Shown here one piece after another: positions 43,529 through 52,850 of a DNA stretch of 64,000 nucleotides. The translations under genes and the position numbers were made by a program. The stretch is from Sva-07 sp963728355 (lineage in GTDB: Bacteria > Actinomycetota > Acidimicrobiia > Acidimicrobiales > Ilumatobacteraceae): the NCBI GenBank assembly GCA_963728355.1, contig CAVSJQ010000022.1, positions 682,001-746,000 on the forward strand, given 5' to 3'. The notes below the pieces were generated by a model. The model was not told the DNA's origin, ran no database searches, and worked only from the letters and a program-made list of their open reading frames with translations. How positions within the stretch are numbered: position 1 is the stretch's first letter; each line of letters starts with the position of its first letter.

Positions 43529-44644
43529 TCAGGGAGTCAGTCTGGTCACGTTGTTCGAGTCGAAGTTCACGGTCCACAACGAGGCGCCGTCGAACGCGGT
43601 CTGCATCGGCGTGCGTGCCGTCGGTGGCAGCTCGAAGACCGTCGACTCGCCGCTCGCCGGATCGATCCTGGTGACCGACCGGGAGCCGGCGTTGGCGGAC
43701 CAGACGTACCGGCCGTCGAAGTCGACCCCTCTGGACTTCGACGCACCCGTTCCCATGTCGAACTCGGTACCGGTGCCGGTCGCCGGGTCGATCCGGACGA
43801 GGACGTTGCCGGCTCCGTTCGTCCACAGGTCGGTGCCGTCGAAGGTGATCTGGTACGGGACACCTCCGAACGCGAGGTTCTCCGCTTCGCCGGTCGACGG
43901 ATCGAGCCGTGTCACCGTGGCCGAGGCTTCACTCGACACCCAGACCGACCCGCCGGCGGCAACGACGTCGAACGGCAGCTCGGTACCTTCGGGCAGCGCT
44001 AAGCGCTGCGCCTCGCCGGACTGTCGGTTCAGGCGCACGATGCTCGGGGAACCGTGATCGGCGATCCAAAGATCGTCTCCGTCGACGGACAAGCCCCACG
44101 GGCTCACCACCCCGTCCGGCAGTGCGACGTTGACCCCGGTGCCGGTCATCGGATCGAGCCGTGTGACGTTGGACGTCGCCGTGTTGGCGGTCCACAGTGC
44201 GGTGCCGTCGAAGACGATGTCGATTGGCCCGGCGGCACCATCGGGTAGCGGGTAGGTCGTCGACTCCCCGGTGTCGCGATCGAGGCGGGTGACGGTCGAC
44301 CCCTGGGCGTTCGTGGCCCAGACGGCCGACCCGTCGAACGCGATCGCCAGGCTCTGACCCTCGGGCAACGCGAAGTTCTCGAAGGTTGGTGCCGGCACCT
44401 CCGTGCTCGGCGCCACGTCATCGACGCCGGCGATCATCTCGGTCGTGACTGCCGACTCTCCGGTGCCGGTCGACGGCTTCTCCGAGGTGGGCGCAGCGAC
44501 GGGAACCGGGGATGTCGGAACACCACTCCCGGGCGAAGACGTCGACTCGCTCCCCGAAGAACCACAGGCGGAGGCCGCGATCAGCAGTGCGACGAGCGCA
44601 ACGAGTGGCCAGCGCCGCGCCTCGGTGTCTCTGGACGGTCGCAT
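43529..44644 (-). CDS. Beta-propeller lipoprotein
   Basis: The 371-residue product has a lipoprotein signal (VALLIAASACGSS, lipobox ASAC) and a Ser/Thr/Pro-rich linker to about residue 88. Six or seven repeats of about 42 residues follow, each with the pattern FDGxxLWxxNxxSxxVTRLDPxTGE. This is the virginiamycin-B-lyase/NHL-like propeller. The Vgb catalytic residues are not evident, so it is more likely a binding or scaffold protein on the outer face of the membrane. The 206-base gap to the ABC gene shows nothing. Confidence 0.82.
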   Translation of the reverse strand: MRPSRDTEARRWPLVALVALLIAASACGSSGSESTSSPGSGVPTSPVPVAAPTSEKPSTGTGESAVTTEMIAGVDDVAPSTEVPAPTFENFALPEGQSLAIAFDGSAVWATNAQGSTVTRLDRDTGESTTYPLPDGAAGPIDIVFDGTALWTANTATSNVTRLDPMTGTGVNVALPDGVVSPWGLSVDGDDLWIADHGSPSIVRLNRQSGEAQRLALPEGTELPFDVVAAGGSVWVSSEASATVTRLDPSTGEAENLAFGGVPYQITFDGTDLWTNGAGNVLVRIDPATGTGTEFDMGTGASKSRGVDFDGRYVWSANAGSRSVTRIDPASGESTVFELPPTARTPMQTAFDGASLWTVNFDSNNVTRLTP

Positions 44645-44713
44645 GGGGACGTCACGTTCCTTTCGTCGTGGTGATTCCGTTCGAGTCGGTCTTCCCGGGA
44701 ACTATCCGACAGT

Positions 44714-44757
44714 CCGGTCACCAGCTGGTCACCGAGCCGACCAACTACGGTGACCCA
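44714..44757 (+). promoter_or_regulatory. 11-bp-period direct repeat array before the SARP-type gene
   Basis: Four consecutive 11-base units, CCGGTCACCAG, CTGGTCACCGA, GCCGACCAACT and ACGGTGACCCA, run up to the start codon of the regulator gene. The first two share GGTCACC exactly and the others match partly. SARP/BTAD proteins bind direct repeats with about 11-bp period next to the promoter, so this may be an autoregulatory site. Confidence 0.5.
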
Positions 44758-47654
44758 TGGGCACCGACGGCGAGAGCGAGCGATCGATCAGCATGCGAGT
44801 GGGCATCTTGGGGCGCGTGACAGTGTGGGACGACCGCGGTGACGAGGTCGCGCTGCGCCCCCAGGTCCGACGCCTGCTCGGGCTGTTCGTCGCCGGCGGA
44901 TCGAGCCTCTCGATCGACCGGATCGCCGAGCATGCGTCGGGCGGACGACGGTCTGGGTCGGCAGCACGCACTGCCGTGGGTCGCCTGCGATCGGTCGTCG
45001 GCGACGATCGGATCGTCACGGTCGGCTCCGGCTACGAGCTCGTACTCGGGCCCGAGGAACTGGACTCGACGACGTTCGAACAGCTCCGGTCCCGGTCGAA
45101 CTGCGCCGAGCCGGACGACCGCATCGAACTGCTCACCGCGGCACTCGGGCAGTGGCGTGGGCCGGCGCTCGGGGATCTCGCCGACGAACCCTGGGCCGCC
45201 CCGACGGCGGCGCGGCTGAACCGCGTTCGGGCGGACGCGCTGGAGGACCTCGCGGAGGCACTGGTCGGGGCTGGCCGATGGTCGGAGGCCGTGGTGCTGC
45301 TCGAGCCACACATCGCGCAGGTGCCGTATCAGGAACGCCCGGTCGCCCTGCTGATGCGCGCGCTGGCCGGATCCGGTCGCCTGACCGAGGCGCTGCGCTG
45401 CTTGCGCAGCTTCCGGGTCACGTTGCGCGACGACATCGGCGTCGGGCCGAGCCAGGCCCTGATGGACCTGGAGATCGACTTGCTCGCGGAAGCAGATCCC
45501 CAACCGGACGATGCCGGCGACACGACCCGACGCGGGCGGCTGGCGAGAGCGACCTCGGACGTACACGAGCCGGCATCGACGTTCGTCGGTCGTGTCGACG
45601 AGGTCAAGCAACTCGTCGAGGAACTGTCATCGAAGCGCTTGATCAGCCTGACCGGAGTGGGTGGCGTCGGCAAGACCCGGCTCGCCATGCGTGTTGCGGC
45701 AGAGGTGGCCGAGCAACTCCACGAGCGCGTCTGGTTCATCGACCTCGCCGGCGTCACCGAGGTGGCAGAGGTCGCACGCGCCGCGGCGACGTCGCTCGGT
45801 GTGACCGTCGAGCCCGCCACACCGTCCGAGGACAGCATCGTCGACCACCTCCGCTGCCAGCGAGGTCTCGTGGTCGTCGACAACTGCGAGCACGTACTGG
45901 CTCCCGCCGCATCGCTGGCGAACAAGATCTTGATCCAGTGCCCGTCGATCAGCATCGTTGCGACGAGCAGGGAGCGTCTCGGCGTCGACGGTGAACAGGT
46001 GCACCCCGTACCCGGCCTCGACGGATTCGAGGCACCGACGCTCTTCTGCGCCCGAGCGACGGAGGCCGACGACCGATTCGACCCCTCCGACGCCGATCGC
46101 CGCGCGATCGACGCGATCTGTCGCCGACTGGATGGTCTCCCTCTGGCGATCGAACTCGCGGCGGCACGAACCCGATCGCTCACTCCGACCGACGTGCTCG
46201 AACGCCTCGACGACCGGTTCCGGCTGCTCCGGAACCGGCATCGGTCTGTCGACCGCCACGGCACACTGGCCGCGGCGGTCGACTGGTCGTACGACCTCCT
46301 CGACGACGACGAACGAGCGGTCTTCGACCGACTGTCGGTGTTCCCCGGCGACTTCAACCTGGCGGCGGCGACGGCCGTGTGCGCACCGTGCGAGTCGAGC
46401 ATCGAGGTCGGCGACGTGCTCGACTCACTCGTCGACAAGTCGCTGGTCGTCGCCGACCTCGGCGGACGTCATGTCCGGTTCCGTCTGCTGGAAACCCTCC
46501 GCGCCTATGCGGGTGCCCGCCTTGGCGCCGCTCAGGGGCGAGAGGTCCATCAACGGCATCGGGACCACTTCGCATCGGTCGCGTTCGCCGTCCGCGAGGC
46601 CAACGGTCCGAACGGTTTCAACGACATGGCACCGTTCGCGATGGTTCGACGTGACTGGCACAACTTCCGTGCTGCCGTCGCGTGGTCGCTCGCGAACGGA
46701 GAACCGGGATCTGCAGCGTCGATTGCGCTCCTCCCGCCGGTGTTCTACCTGTTCCTGGACGAACACGCCGCGTGGATGAACTCGATCCTCGACCAACTGC
46801 CCGACGAGCATCCGTTGGCCAGCCTCAGCTGTGGATTCGCCGCGCTCTGGTGCACCCTCCGCGGCGACAACCACGGTGCCTTCGAATTCGGCCGTCGCGG
46901 ACTGGAACTCGAGGATCATCTGGGCGGTGTGTCCCACCGTCTCCTGTGGTGGGCGATCTCGGAGGCGCGCCTCAACGCCGGCGACCCCGTCGGAGGGCTC
47001 GACGCCGCGCGCCGGTCGCTGGCGGCCGCCGAACCGAGCGGGCAGACCGACGCCGAACTCGTGAGCCCGCTCACGCACGCCTGCATCTCTGCCCTCTCGG
47101 CGGAACCGGATGCCGTCCAGCGCCTCGCCGACCGACTCGCTGCCGTCGCTGCCCGAGCCCCTTCCGAGGTGAACACGGCCGCCGCAGCCAACGGCGCCGG
47201 CTACGCCTTGCTGGCCCGCGGCGACGCCACTGCCGCGCTCGACATGTTCCGGCGGAACCATGCGGTCACTCGTGGCATCCCTCATCTCCAAGGTGTGGCG
47301 TTGAAGAACGTGGCGGTCGCGGCATCACTGTCGACGGCCCCGCAGTTGTCCACGACCTTCGCCGAGGCGCTCGGTCACGTGTCACGGGGCCGGATGTGGT
47401 CGCTGGTGTGGATCGTGGTCGAGGCGCTCGCCGTCTACTGGGCGCGCACCGGGAGGCCCCTGGACGCTGCGGTGCTCATCGGGTACCTGGACCGGCATGG
47501 ATGCGCCAACGGGCTCCTCGTCCAGGCCCGGCGCGATGCAGTCGACGGGATCCGCCGCGCGCCCGGAACAGATGCAGCACGGGAGCGTGGGGCGACGATG
47601 AGCCGGGAGGAAGTGGTCGAGTGCGCATTCGACGGACTGGGCGGAACGCCCTGA
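44757..47654 (+). CDS. AfsR/SARP-family regulator with BTAD and NB-ARC-type ATPase domains
   Basis: The 965-residue protein has an OmpR-like winged-helix domain (about 12-95) and a bacterial transcriptional activation domain (about 95-245, ending LRDDIGVGPSQALMDLE). An STAND-type ATPase follows, with Walker A GVGGVGKTRLA near 303 and Walker B GLVVVDNCEH near 372, then an ARC-type winged helix and a TPR-like helical region to the end. Such proteins act as signal-controlled activators of nearby or specialised-metabolism genes. The start is either 44757 or the internal ATG at 44793 (MRVGILG), which fits the family start better. Confidence 0.9.
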   Translation: MGTDGESERSISMRVGILGRVTVWDDRGDEVALRPQVRRLLGLFVAGGSSLSIDRIAEHASGGRRSGSAARTAVGRLRSVVGDDRIVTVGSGYELVLGPEELDSTTFEQLRSRSNCAEPDDRIELLTAALGQWRGPALGDLADEPWAAPTAARLNRVRADALEDLAEALVGAGRWSEAVVLLEPHIAQVPYQERPVALLMRALAGSGRLTEALRCLRSFRVTLRDDIGVGPSQALMDLEIDLLAEADPQPDDAGDTTRRGRLARATSDVHEPASTFVGRVDEVKQLVEELSSKRLISLTGVGGVGKTRLAMRVAAEVAEQLHERVWFIDLAGVTEVAEVARAAATSLGVTVEPATPSEDSIVDHLRCQRGLVVVDNCEHVLAPAASLANKILIQCPSISIVATSRERLGVDGEQVHPVPGLDGFEAPTLFCARATEADDRFDPSDADRRAIDAICRRLDGLPLAIELAAARTRSLTPTDVLERLDDRFRLLRNRHRSVDRHGTLAAAVDWSYDLLDDDERAVFDRLSVFPGDFNLAAATAVCAPCESSIEVGDVLDSLVDKSLVVADLGGRHVRFRLLETLRAYAGARLGAAQGREVHQRHRDHFASVAFAVREANGPNGFNDMAPFAMVRRDWHNFRAAVAWSLANGEPGSAASIALLPPVFYLFLDEHAAWMNSILDQLPDEHPLASLSCGFAALWCTLRGDNHGAFEFGRRGLELEDHLGGVSHRLLWWAISEARLNAGDPVGGLDAARRSLAAAEPSGQTDAELVSPLTHACISALSAEPDAVQRLADRLAAVAARAPSEVNTAAAANGAGYALLARGDATAALDMFRRNHAVTRGIPHLQGVALKNVAVAASLSTAPQLSTTFAEALGHVSRGRMWSLVWIVVEALAVYWARTGRPLDAAVLIGYLDRHGCANGLLVQARRDAVDGIRRAPGTDAARERGATMSREEVVECAFDGLGGTP

Positions 47655-47727
47655 CCAGGCGGTGGGTGAGGCCTGCGAACACGACCCGGTCAGTCGTTCT
47701 CCTCACCGCGGCACGGTTGACTAGCGT

Positions 47728-49893
47728 ATGAGGCCGGGATATGAGCACGACACGTGGTCACATCGAGGTCGAGGCGGCTTGGGGGTCACCGTGAATCTTC
47801 ACGTCGGCGACGTGGTCGGCAACGCCGGGCTGGTGTTGGACAGCTTGCCGCGGGCGATCATCATCGTGGATCGCAATGCCAGGATCGTGATGTGGAACAA
47901 GGCGTCGACGCAGCTCTACCGCTGGTCCGCCGAGGAGGTGATCGGACGATCGATTCACGAGGTCGTCGCTCCAGCGGCACTTCGTGAATCCGCACGCTCG
48001 ATCGTCGAGGGAGCATTCGCGGGCCAGGCGTGGAGCGGCGACGTGAAGCTGGCGATCCGGACCGGTGAGACGCTCCGGACGTTCTGCTTCGTCGGCCCCG
48101 TCGCGGACGAACACGGATCGGTCGTGGGAGCAATCTGCGCTGCGGATGATCGATCCGAACTCCACACACTCAGCGCGCGAGCGTCGTCGCTCACGGATCG
48201 GCTGCTCCTGGCATTGTCCGCAGGTCGCCTCGGGACGTGGCAGTGGGATGCTGCGACGGGGGTGACCACGTGGGATCCGATGATGGAGCGGCTGTTCGGT
48301 CTGCCGCCGGGCGAGTTCACCGGGACCTTCGACGACTGGGTTGCGCGGCTGCATCCCGACGACCGCGAAGACGTGCTCCGTGTGGTGCAGCGCTCGATGG
48401 AGACGGCGGAGGACTACGAGGTCGAGCATCGAGTCGTTCGCCCCGACGGCACCGAACGGTGGCTCCACGGGCGCGGCAAAGTGCTCCTCGACGACGGGGT
48501 GGTGATCGGGACGATCGGCTGCTGCTCGGACGTCACCGACCGCAAGCTGGCCGAGTCATTGAGCGAGCGTCGCGTCGTCCAAGCCGAAGCACAGGTCGCC
48601 TCCGAACGACGCCATCGGGAACGTCTCGAGTTCCTCGCCGAGCTGAACGATGTTGCCATCTCGGCACCCAGCCCTCGGGCACTGATGACTCAGGTCGCGA
48701 ACGCTGCGATCCCGCAACTCGGCGACTGGTGCTCGCTGCACTTCCGTCCCGAGCCGGGAGAGGAACTCGTGAGTGTCTTCGCCCATGTGGATCCGTCGAA
48801 GGCCGAGGGCGCGCGCCGGATCCAGGAACGATTTCCACTCGACCTCGACGCCCCCGCCGGCCTCGGAGCGGTGCTGCGAACGGGGAGGACCGAATTCCTG
48901 CCCGAGTTCGACCCCGCCCTCCTCCACACGCTGATCGAGGCATCCGGTCGGCCCGATCAGGCCGAACTGCACCCGATCCTCGATGGGCTCCAGCTCACGA
49001 GCATGATCACCGTGCCGATGATCACGCGGCGCTCGGTGATCGGAGCGATCCGGTTCGTCAGCGCCGAATCCGGGCGGCGATACACCCAGAGCGACGTTGC
49101 GCTCGCCGAGGCGGCCGCCGGCAGAGTAGGCGAGTCGCTGGTGAACGCGTGGTTGATCGACGAGCAACACCGCATCGCCGCCACGCTGCAAGCAGCATTG
49201 TTGCCACCGCAGATACCGCAGATCGATGGTGTCGAGATCGCGACCCGGTACTGGGCGGCCGGAGCGCTCACCGACGTCGGTGGAGACTTCTACGACGTGT
49301 TCCCGATCGGGCCGAACCGTTGGGCCGTCGTGATCGGCGACGTCTGTGGCACGGGGCCGCAAGCGGCTGCCGTCACGGCGATCGCACGACACACGATCCG
49401 GGCCGCTGCAACGCACGGGCAGAGCCACCAGGACGTCATGCGGTGGGTCAACGACGCGATTATCAACAGCGGCGGGCACACCTTCTGCACCGCGGTCTAT
49501 GCGACGCTGGAACGCCGCGATGACTCGACGTGGACCTTCACCACCTCCGTCGGGGGACACCCGCGCCCGATCCTCGTGTCGCCCGGAACCAGGAGCCAAG
49601 TGCTCGGAACCTATGGCACGCTGATCGGGATGGTGCCGAGCGTCGAGGTGTCGATCGACTCCTACGATCTCGCAGCGGGCGACACGATCATCCTGTACAC
49701 CGACGGCGTCACCGACCTCCCGCCCCCGCACGGTCTCAGCGAAGACCAGCTCCTCGAGCTGATCGATCGGTCCGTCGACACCCGGCACGACGCCGAAACA
49801 GTGGCATCGACGATCGGCGACGACCTCGAAGCACTGATGCCCATCGTCGAGCGCCACGACGACGTCGCACTGCTCGTGCTGCGACTCGTCTGA
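47728..49893 (+). CDS. PAS-PAS-GAF sensor with PP2C (SpoIIE/RsbU-type) phosphatase domain
   Basis: The 721-residue protein has two PAS domains (about 25-140 and 155-275, the second with LHPDDRED), a coiled helix, a GAF domain (about 310-480) and a C-terminal SpoIIE phosphatase. The phosphatase has the metal-site motifs VGGDFYDVFPIG, GDVCGTG and YTDGVTD. RsbU-type phosphatases dephosphorylate anti-sigma antagonists and release alternative sigma factors. No anti-sigma or antagonist gene is adjacent. There are only 73 bases between it and the AfsR-like gene. Confidence 0.92.
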   Translation: MRPGYEHDTWSHRGRGGLGVTVNLHVGDVVGNAGLVLDSLPRAIIIVDRNARIVMWNKASTQLYRWSAEEVIGRSIHEVVAPAALRESARSIVEGAFAGQAWSGDVKLAIRTGETLRTFCFVGPVADEHGSVVGAICAADDRSELHTLSARASSLTDRLLLALSAGRLGTWQWDAATGVTTWDPMMERLFGLPPGEFTGTFDDWVARLHPDDREDVLRVVQRSMETAEDYEVEHRVVRPDGTERWLHGRGKVLLDDGVVIGTIGCCSDVTDRKLAESLSERRVVQAEAQVASERRHRERLEFLAELNDVAISAPSPRALMTQVANAAIPQLGDWCSLHFRPEPGEELVSVFAHVDPSKAEGARRIQERFPLDLDAPAGLGAVLRTGRTEFLPEFDPALLHTLIEASGRPDQAELHPILDGLQLTSMITVPMITRRSVIGAIRFVSAESGRRYTQSDVALAEAAAGRVGESLVNAWLIDEQHRIAATLQAALLPPQIPQIDGVEIATRYWAAGALTDVGGDFYDVFPIGPNRWAVVIGDVCGTGPQAAAVTAIARHTIRAAATHGQSHQDVMRWVNDAIINSGGHTFCTAVYATLERRDDSTWTFTTSVGGHPRPILVSPGTRSQVLGTYGTLIGMVPSVEVSIDSYDLAAGDTIILYTDGVTDLPPPHGLSEDQLLELIDRSVDTRHDAETVASTIGDDLEALMPIVERHDDVALLVLRLV

Positions 49894-49920
49894 CTCGTTC
49901 AGCCGCCGGCCGGCTTCACG

Positions 49921-50265
49921 ATGCGAGTGCGTGGGCGGCATACCGCCGGCATCGAGGGTCGCTGGACACCGAACCTGTTACGTCACACCGCCGCCAGCTT
50001 GATGGCCGACGCCGGACTGCCGATCGAGCACGTCGCCGACCAACTCGGCCACAAAGACCTCCGCATGCTGCAGCAGCACTACCGCCACCGCATCAAACCC
50101 GCCATCGGCGGCGCCCACATCCTCGACAGCGTCCTCGGTGCCAACCCACCGTCACCCGACGGACGAATAAGGTCGTGGCCATGGCCGATCCGGGTCTCCG
50201 TCACATCGACATCGACTCGCTCGTCGACGACATGCGCCACCTTGAGCTACGAGCGATGCTGTTGA
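49921..50265 (+). pseudogene. Tyrosine recombinase 3' fragment (copy 1)
   Basis: The first 73 residues or so match the end of a phage-type integrase: LLRHTAASLMADAG with the Arg-His box, HVADQLGH with the second His/Arg region, and QQHYRH with the nucleophilic Tyr. The N-terminal arm, the core-binding domain and the first catalytic Arg are missing. After the VLG end the frame runs into unrelated sequence. It is nearly identical to the fragment at 56.5 kb. Confidence 0.85.
49944..50138 (+). repeat. 195-bp direct repeat, left copy
   Basis: This is the recombinase 3' segment. It matches the right copy at 56633-56827 at 190 of 195 positions, with no gaps, by my base-by-base reading. The two copies are in the same orientation and bracket the hyp region. 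Confidence 0.9.
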
Positions 50266-50321
50266 GCGGCCCCTGCCAGTCAGACAGCGACCAGGCTGCA
50301 CATCGAGGCCCGTTGACCTGA
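50181..50321 (+). CDS. Possible short gene or remnant, 46 residues
   Basis: An ATG opens MADPGLRHIDIDSLVDDMRH and ends 42 bases before the hypE stop. It is acidic and helical at the start. It lies between the integrase fragment and hypE and may be only a remnant of a longer gene. Confidence 0.25.
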   Translation: MADPGLRHIDIDSLVDDMRHLELRAMLLSGPCQSDSDQAAHRGPLT

Positions 50322-50363
50322 TGGGACGGGCGGTCGTCGACGTCGTCCGACAAAGGTCGCCGT

Positions 50364-51434
50364 TCAACAGATACGGGGGAGCTGTTCGCCAAGCGGCAGG
50401 TCGACCACCCGGGAAGCGCCCAGCGCCGTGCGGGCGACCACGACCCCCGGATGCTCGTCGACGACCCGTCCGATCACGACGGCCTCCCGGCCGTACTCGT
50501 GATGGTGCATGGCGCTCATCACGTCGTCGACGATCTCGGGCGGGACGACGGCGATCAACTTGCCCTCGTTGGCGATGCTGATCGCATCGAGGCCGAGGAA
50601 CGAGCACGCGGCCGCAACGGCAGCGGGTACCGGCATCCGGGTCTCCTCGAACTCGATGCCCAGATGCGCTGCGGCGGCGATCTCGCAGAGCGACGCAGCC
50701 ACTCCCCCGCGGGTCGGATCGCGCAGCACGTGGAGATCGGTGCTCGCAGCCAGCATGGCGGCCACCAGGCCGTGGAGCGGCGCCGAGTCGGTGAGGATCT
50801 CGGTGCCGAACTCCAGACCCTCCCGCTGCGACATCACGGCCACCCCGTGCATCCCGATCGGACCGCTCACGATCACCACGTCGCCGGCACGGGCGCGGCT
50901 GGGGCGGATGTCGACCCCGTCGGGGATCGCCCCGATGCCGGCGGTGTTGACGTAGAGCCCGTCGGCGAGTCCGGCATCGACGACCTTGGTGTCACCGGTG
51001 ACGACGCGCACGTCTGCCCCGCGGGCGGCGGCACCCATCTCCTCCGCGATGCGGCCCAGCACGTTCATCGGCAGGCCCTCTTCGAGGATGAACCCGGCCG
51101 ACAACGCGATCGGCTGCGCACCGCTCATGGCGACGTCGTTGACGGTGCCGTTGATCGCCAGGTCGCCGATGCAGCCACCGGGGAAGAAGAGCGGCCGGAC
51201 GACATAGGAGTCGGTGGAGAAGGCGAGGCGCCCGGCGTCGCGCACGTCGAGCATCGCCGAGTCGTGCAGTTCGGCCTCGGCGGACGTGCCGAACGCCGGG
51301 AGGAAGACGTTCTCGATCAGCTCCGCCGACAGCTTGCCACCACCGCCGTGGCCGATCACCACACGGTCCTGCCCCCGCAGCGGCAGCGGGCAGGACCACC
51401 CGCCGAAGTCGATCGGGTCAGACACCGCCGACAC
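50364..51434 (-). CDS. hypE: Hydrogenase maturation protein HypE
   Basis: The 356-residue protein belongs to the AIR-synthase/SelD-like ATP-binding family. HypE dehydrates the thiocarbamate on its own C-terminal Cys to make the cyanide ligand of the [NiFe] active site. The needed C-terminal PRIC motif is intact. Other features are GHGGGGKLSAELI, the GDLAINGTVNDVAMSGA segment and GDTKVVDAG. Its start overlaps the hypD 3' end by 17 bases. Confidence 0.95.
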   Translation of the reverse strand: MSAVSDPIDFGGWSCPLPLRGQDRVVIGHGGGGKLSAELIENVFLPAFGTSAEAELHDSAMLDVRDAGRLAFSTDSYVVRPLFFPGGCIGDLAINGTVNDVAMSGAQPIALSAGFILEEGLPMNVLGRIAEEMGAAARGADVRVVTGDTKVVDAGLADGLYVNTAGIGAIPDGVDIRPSRARAGDVVIVSGPIGMHGVAVMSQREGLEFGTEILTDSAPLHGLVAAMLAASTDLHVLRDPTRGGVAASLCEIAAAAHLGIEFEETRMPVPAAVAAACSFLGLDAISIANEGKLIAVVPPEIVDDVMSAMHHHEYGREAVVIGRVVDEHPGVVVARTALGASRVVDLPLGEQLPRIC

Positions 51435-52566
51435 CGCTCAGCGTGACCGGTACCGGCTTCGTCTCGGCGATCGTCGGGAGGTCGAGACGCCGGTACTGGT
51501 AGTAGGCCGCACAGGCTCCCTCTCCGGACACCATCGTGGCGCCGAGTGGCCGACGGGGCGTGCACTCGACGCCGAACGCCTCGCACTCGTACGGCTTGAT
51601 CAGACCCTGCAGGACCTCACCGCTTCGACACAGCGATGACTCGGGCGACTCGATCGCCGCGACGTCGAATCGGGCCTCGGCGTCGAACGCCGAATAGCGC
51701 GACGACAGCCGCCATCCGCTGAGCGGGATCTCGCCGATGCCCCGCCACTGGCGGTCGCACACCTCGAACACGTCCTCCACCATCTGCTGCGCGGCCACGT
51801 TGCCGGCCTCGGTGACCACACGGGCGTAGGCGTTCTCCAGCTCGGCGCGCCCAGCTTCGAGCTGCGCCACCACGCAACGGATGCCCTCGAGCACGTCGAG
51901 CGGTTCGAACCCGGTGACGACGATCGGCACACGGTGCTGCTCGACCAGCGGGCCGTACTGCCGCGTGCCCATGATCGAACACACGTGGCCCGCGGCGAGA
52001 AAGCCGTCGACACGATTGGTCGGGGAACCGACGATCGCCTCGATGGCCGGGGGCACGAGCACATGGCTCACGAGGACCGAGAAGTTGGTGAGTCCGCGTC
52101 GTTGTGCCTGATGGACCGCCATCGCATTGGCCGGCGCAGTGGTCTCGAAGCCGATGGCGAAGAACACCACCTCGCGGTCGGGATGCTCTTCGGCGAGCTT
52201 CACCGCGTCGAGGGGCGAGTAGACGACGCGGACGTCGCCGCCCTCGCTCTTCACCTGGAACAGGTCGCGGCTGGTGCCTGGCACGCGGAGCATGTCGCCG
52301 AACGAGCAGAAGATCACCCCGGGCCGCGATGCGATGTCCAGCGCCTTGTCGATCATGCCCACGGGGGTCACACAGACCGGACAGCCTGGCCCGTGGATGA
52401 GCTCGATGTCGTCGGGCAGCAGCTGGTCGATGCCGTTGCGGATGATGCTGTGCGTCTGGCCGCCACAGACCTCCATGATCGCCCAGGGGCGAGTGGTGAT
52501 CCGCTCGATCTCCGCGAACAGCTGCCGCGCGAGGACCGGGTCGTTGAACTCGTCGAGGTACTTCAC
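51418..52566 (-). CDS. hypD: Hydrogenase maturation protein HypD
   Basis: This 382-residue [4Fe-4S] protein is the scaffold with HypC on which Fe(CN)2CO is assembled. Signature motifs CGGQTH, GPGCPVCVTP and the late CEAFGVEC with the cluster Cys ligands are all present. The frame overlaps hypC by four bases (ATGA) and hypE downstream, so hypC-hypD-hypE is tightly coupled. Confidence 0.96.
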   Translation of the reverse strand: MKYLDEFNDPVLARQLFAEIERITTRPWAIMEVCGGQTHSIIRNGIDQLLPDDIELIHGPGCPVCVTPVGMIDKALDIASRPGVIFCSFGDMLRVPGTSRDLFQVKSEGGDVRVVYSPLDAVKLAEEHPDREVVFFAIGFETTAPANAMAVHQAQRRGLTNFSVLVSHVLVPPAIEAIVGSPTNRVDGFLAAGHVCSIMGTRQYGPLVEQHRVPIVVTGFEPLDVLEGIRCVVAQLEAGRAELENAYARVVTEAGNVAAQQMVEDVFEVCDRQWRGIGEIPLSGWRLSSRYSAFDAEARFDVAAIESPESSLCRSGEVLQGLIKPYECEAFGVECTPRRPLGATMVSGEGACAAYYQYRRLDLPTIAETKPVPVTLSGVGGV

Positions 52567-52850
52567 GGCGCCACCTGTCCACCGATGGCGTCGCCGGCGT
52601 CGGTCGAGGCGCCCAACTCCTCCTCGAGGACACCGAGTTCCTTGAACATCGCCAGCGTCTCCAGCGCAGACGCTTCGTCGATCTTGGAGATGGCGAACCC
52701 CACGTGCACGATCGCGTAGTCGCCCACGTCGATCTCGGGAAGGTACGCCAGACAGATCTCCTTGCGGATCCCGTCGAAGTCGATGGTCGCCATCCGGGTG
52801 CCGCGATCCTCACGGACGTCGATGATCTGGCCGGGTACTGCGAGGCACAT
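52563..52850 (-). CDS. hypC: Hydrogenase maturation chaperone HypC
   Basis: The 95-residue protein begins with MCLAVPGQI, the HypC/HybG hallmark, whose Cys2 binds the Fe centre and the hydrogenase large subunit. The beta-barrel core VGDYAIVHVGFAISKID is present. It starts directly after the hypF stop (TAG then ATG). Confidence 0.95.
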   Translation of the reverse strand: MCLAVPGQIIDVREDRGTRMATIDFDGIRKEICLAYLPEIDVGDYAIVHVGFAISKIDEASALETLAMFKELGVLEEELGASTDAGDAIGGQVAP

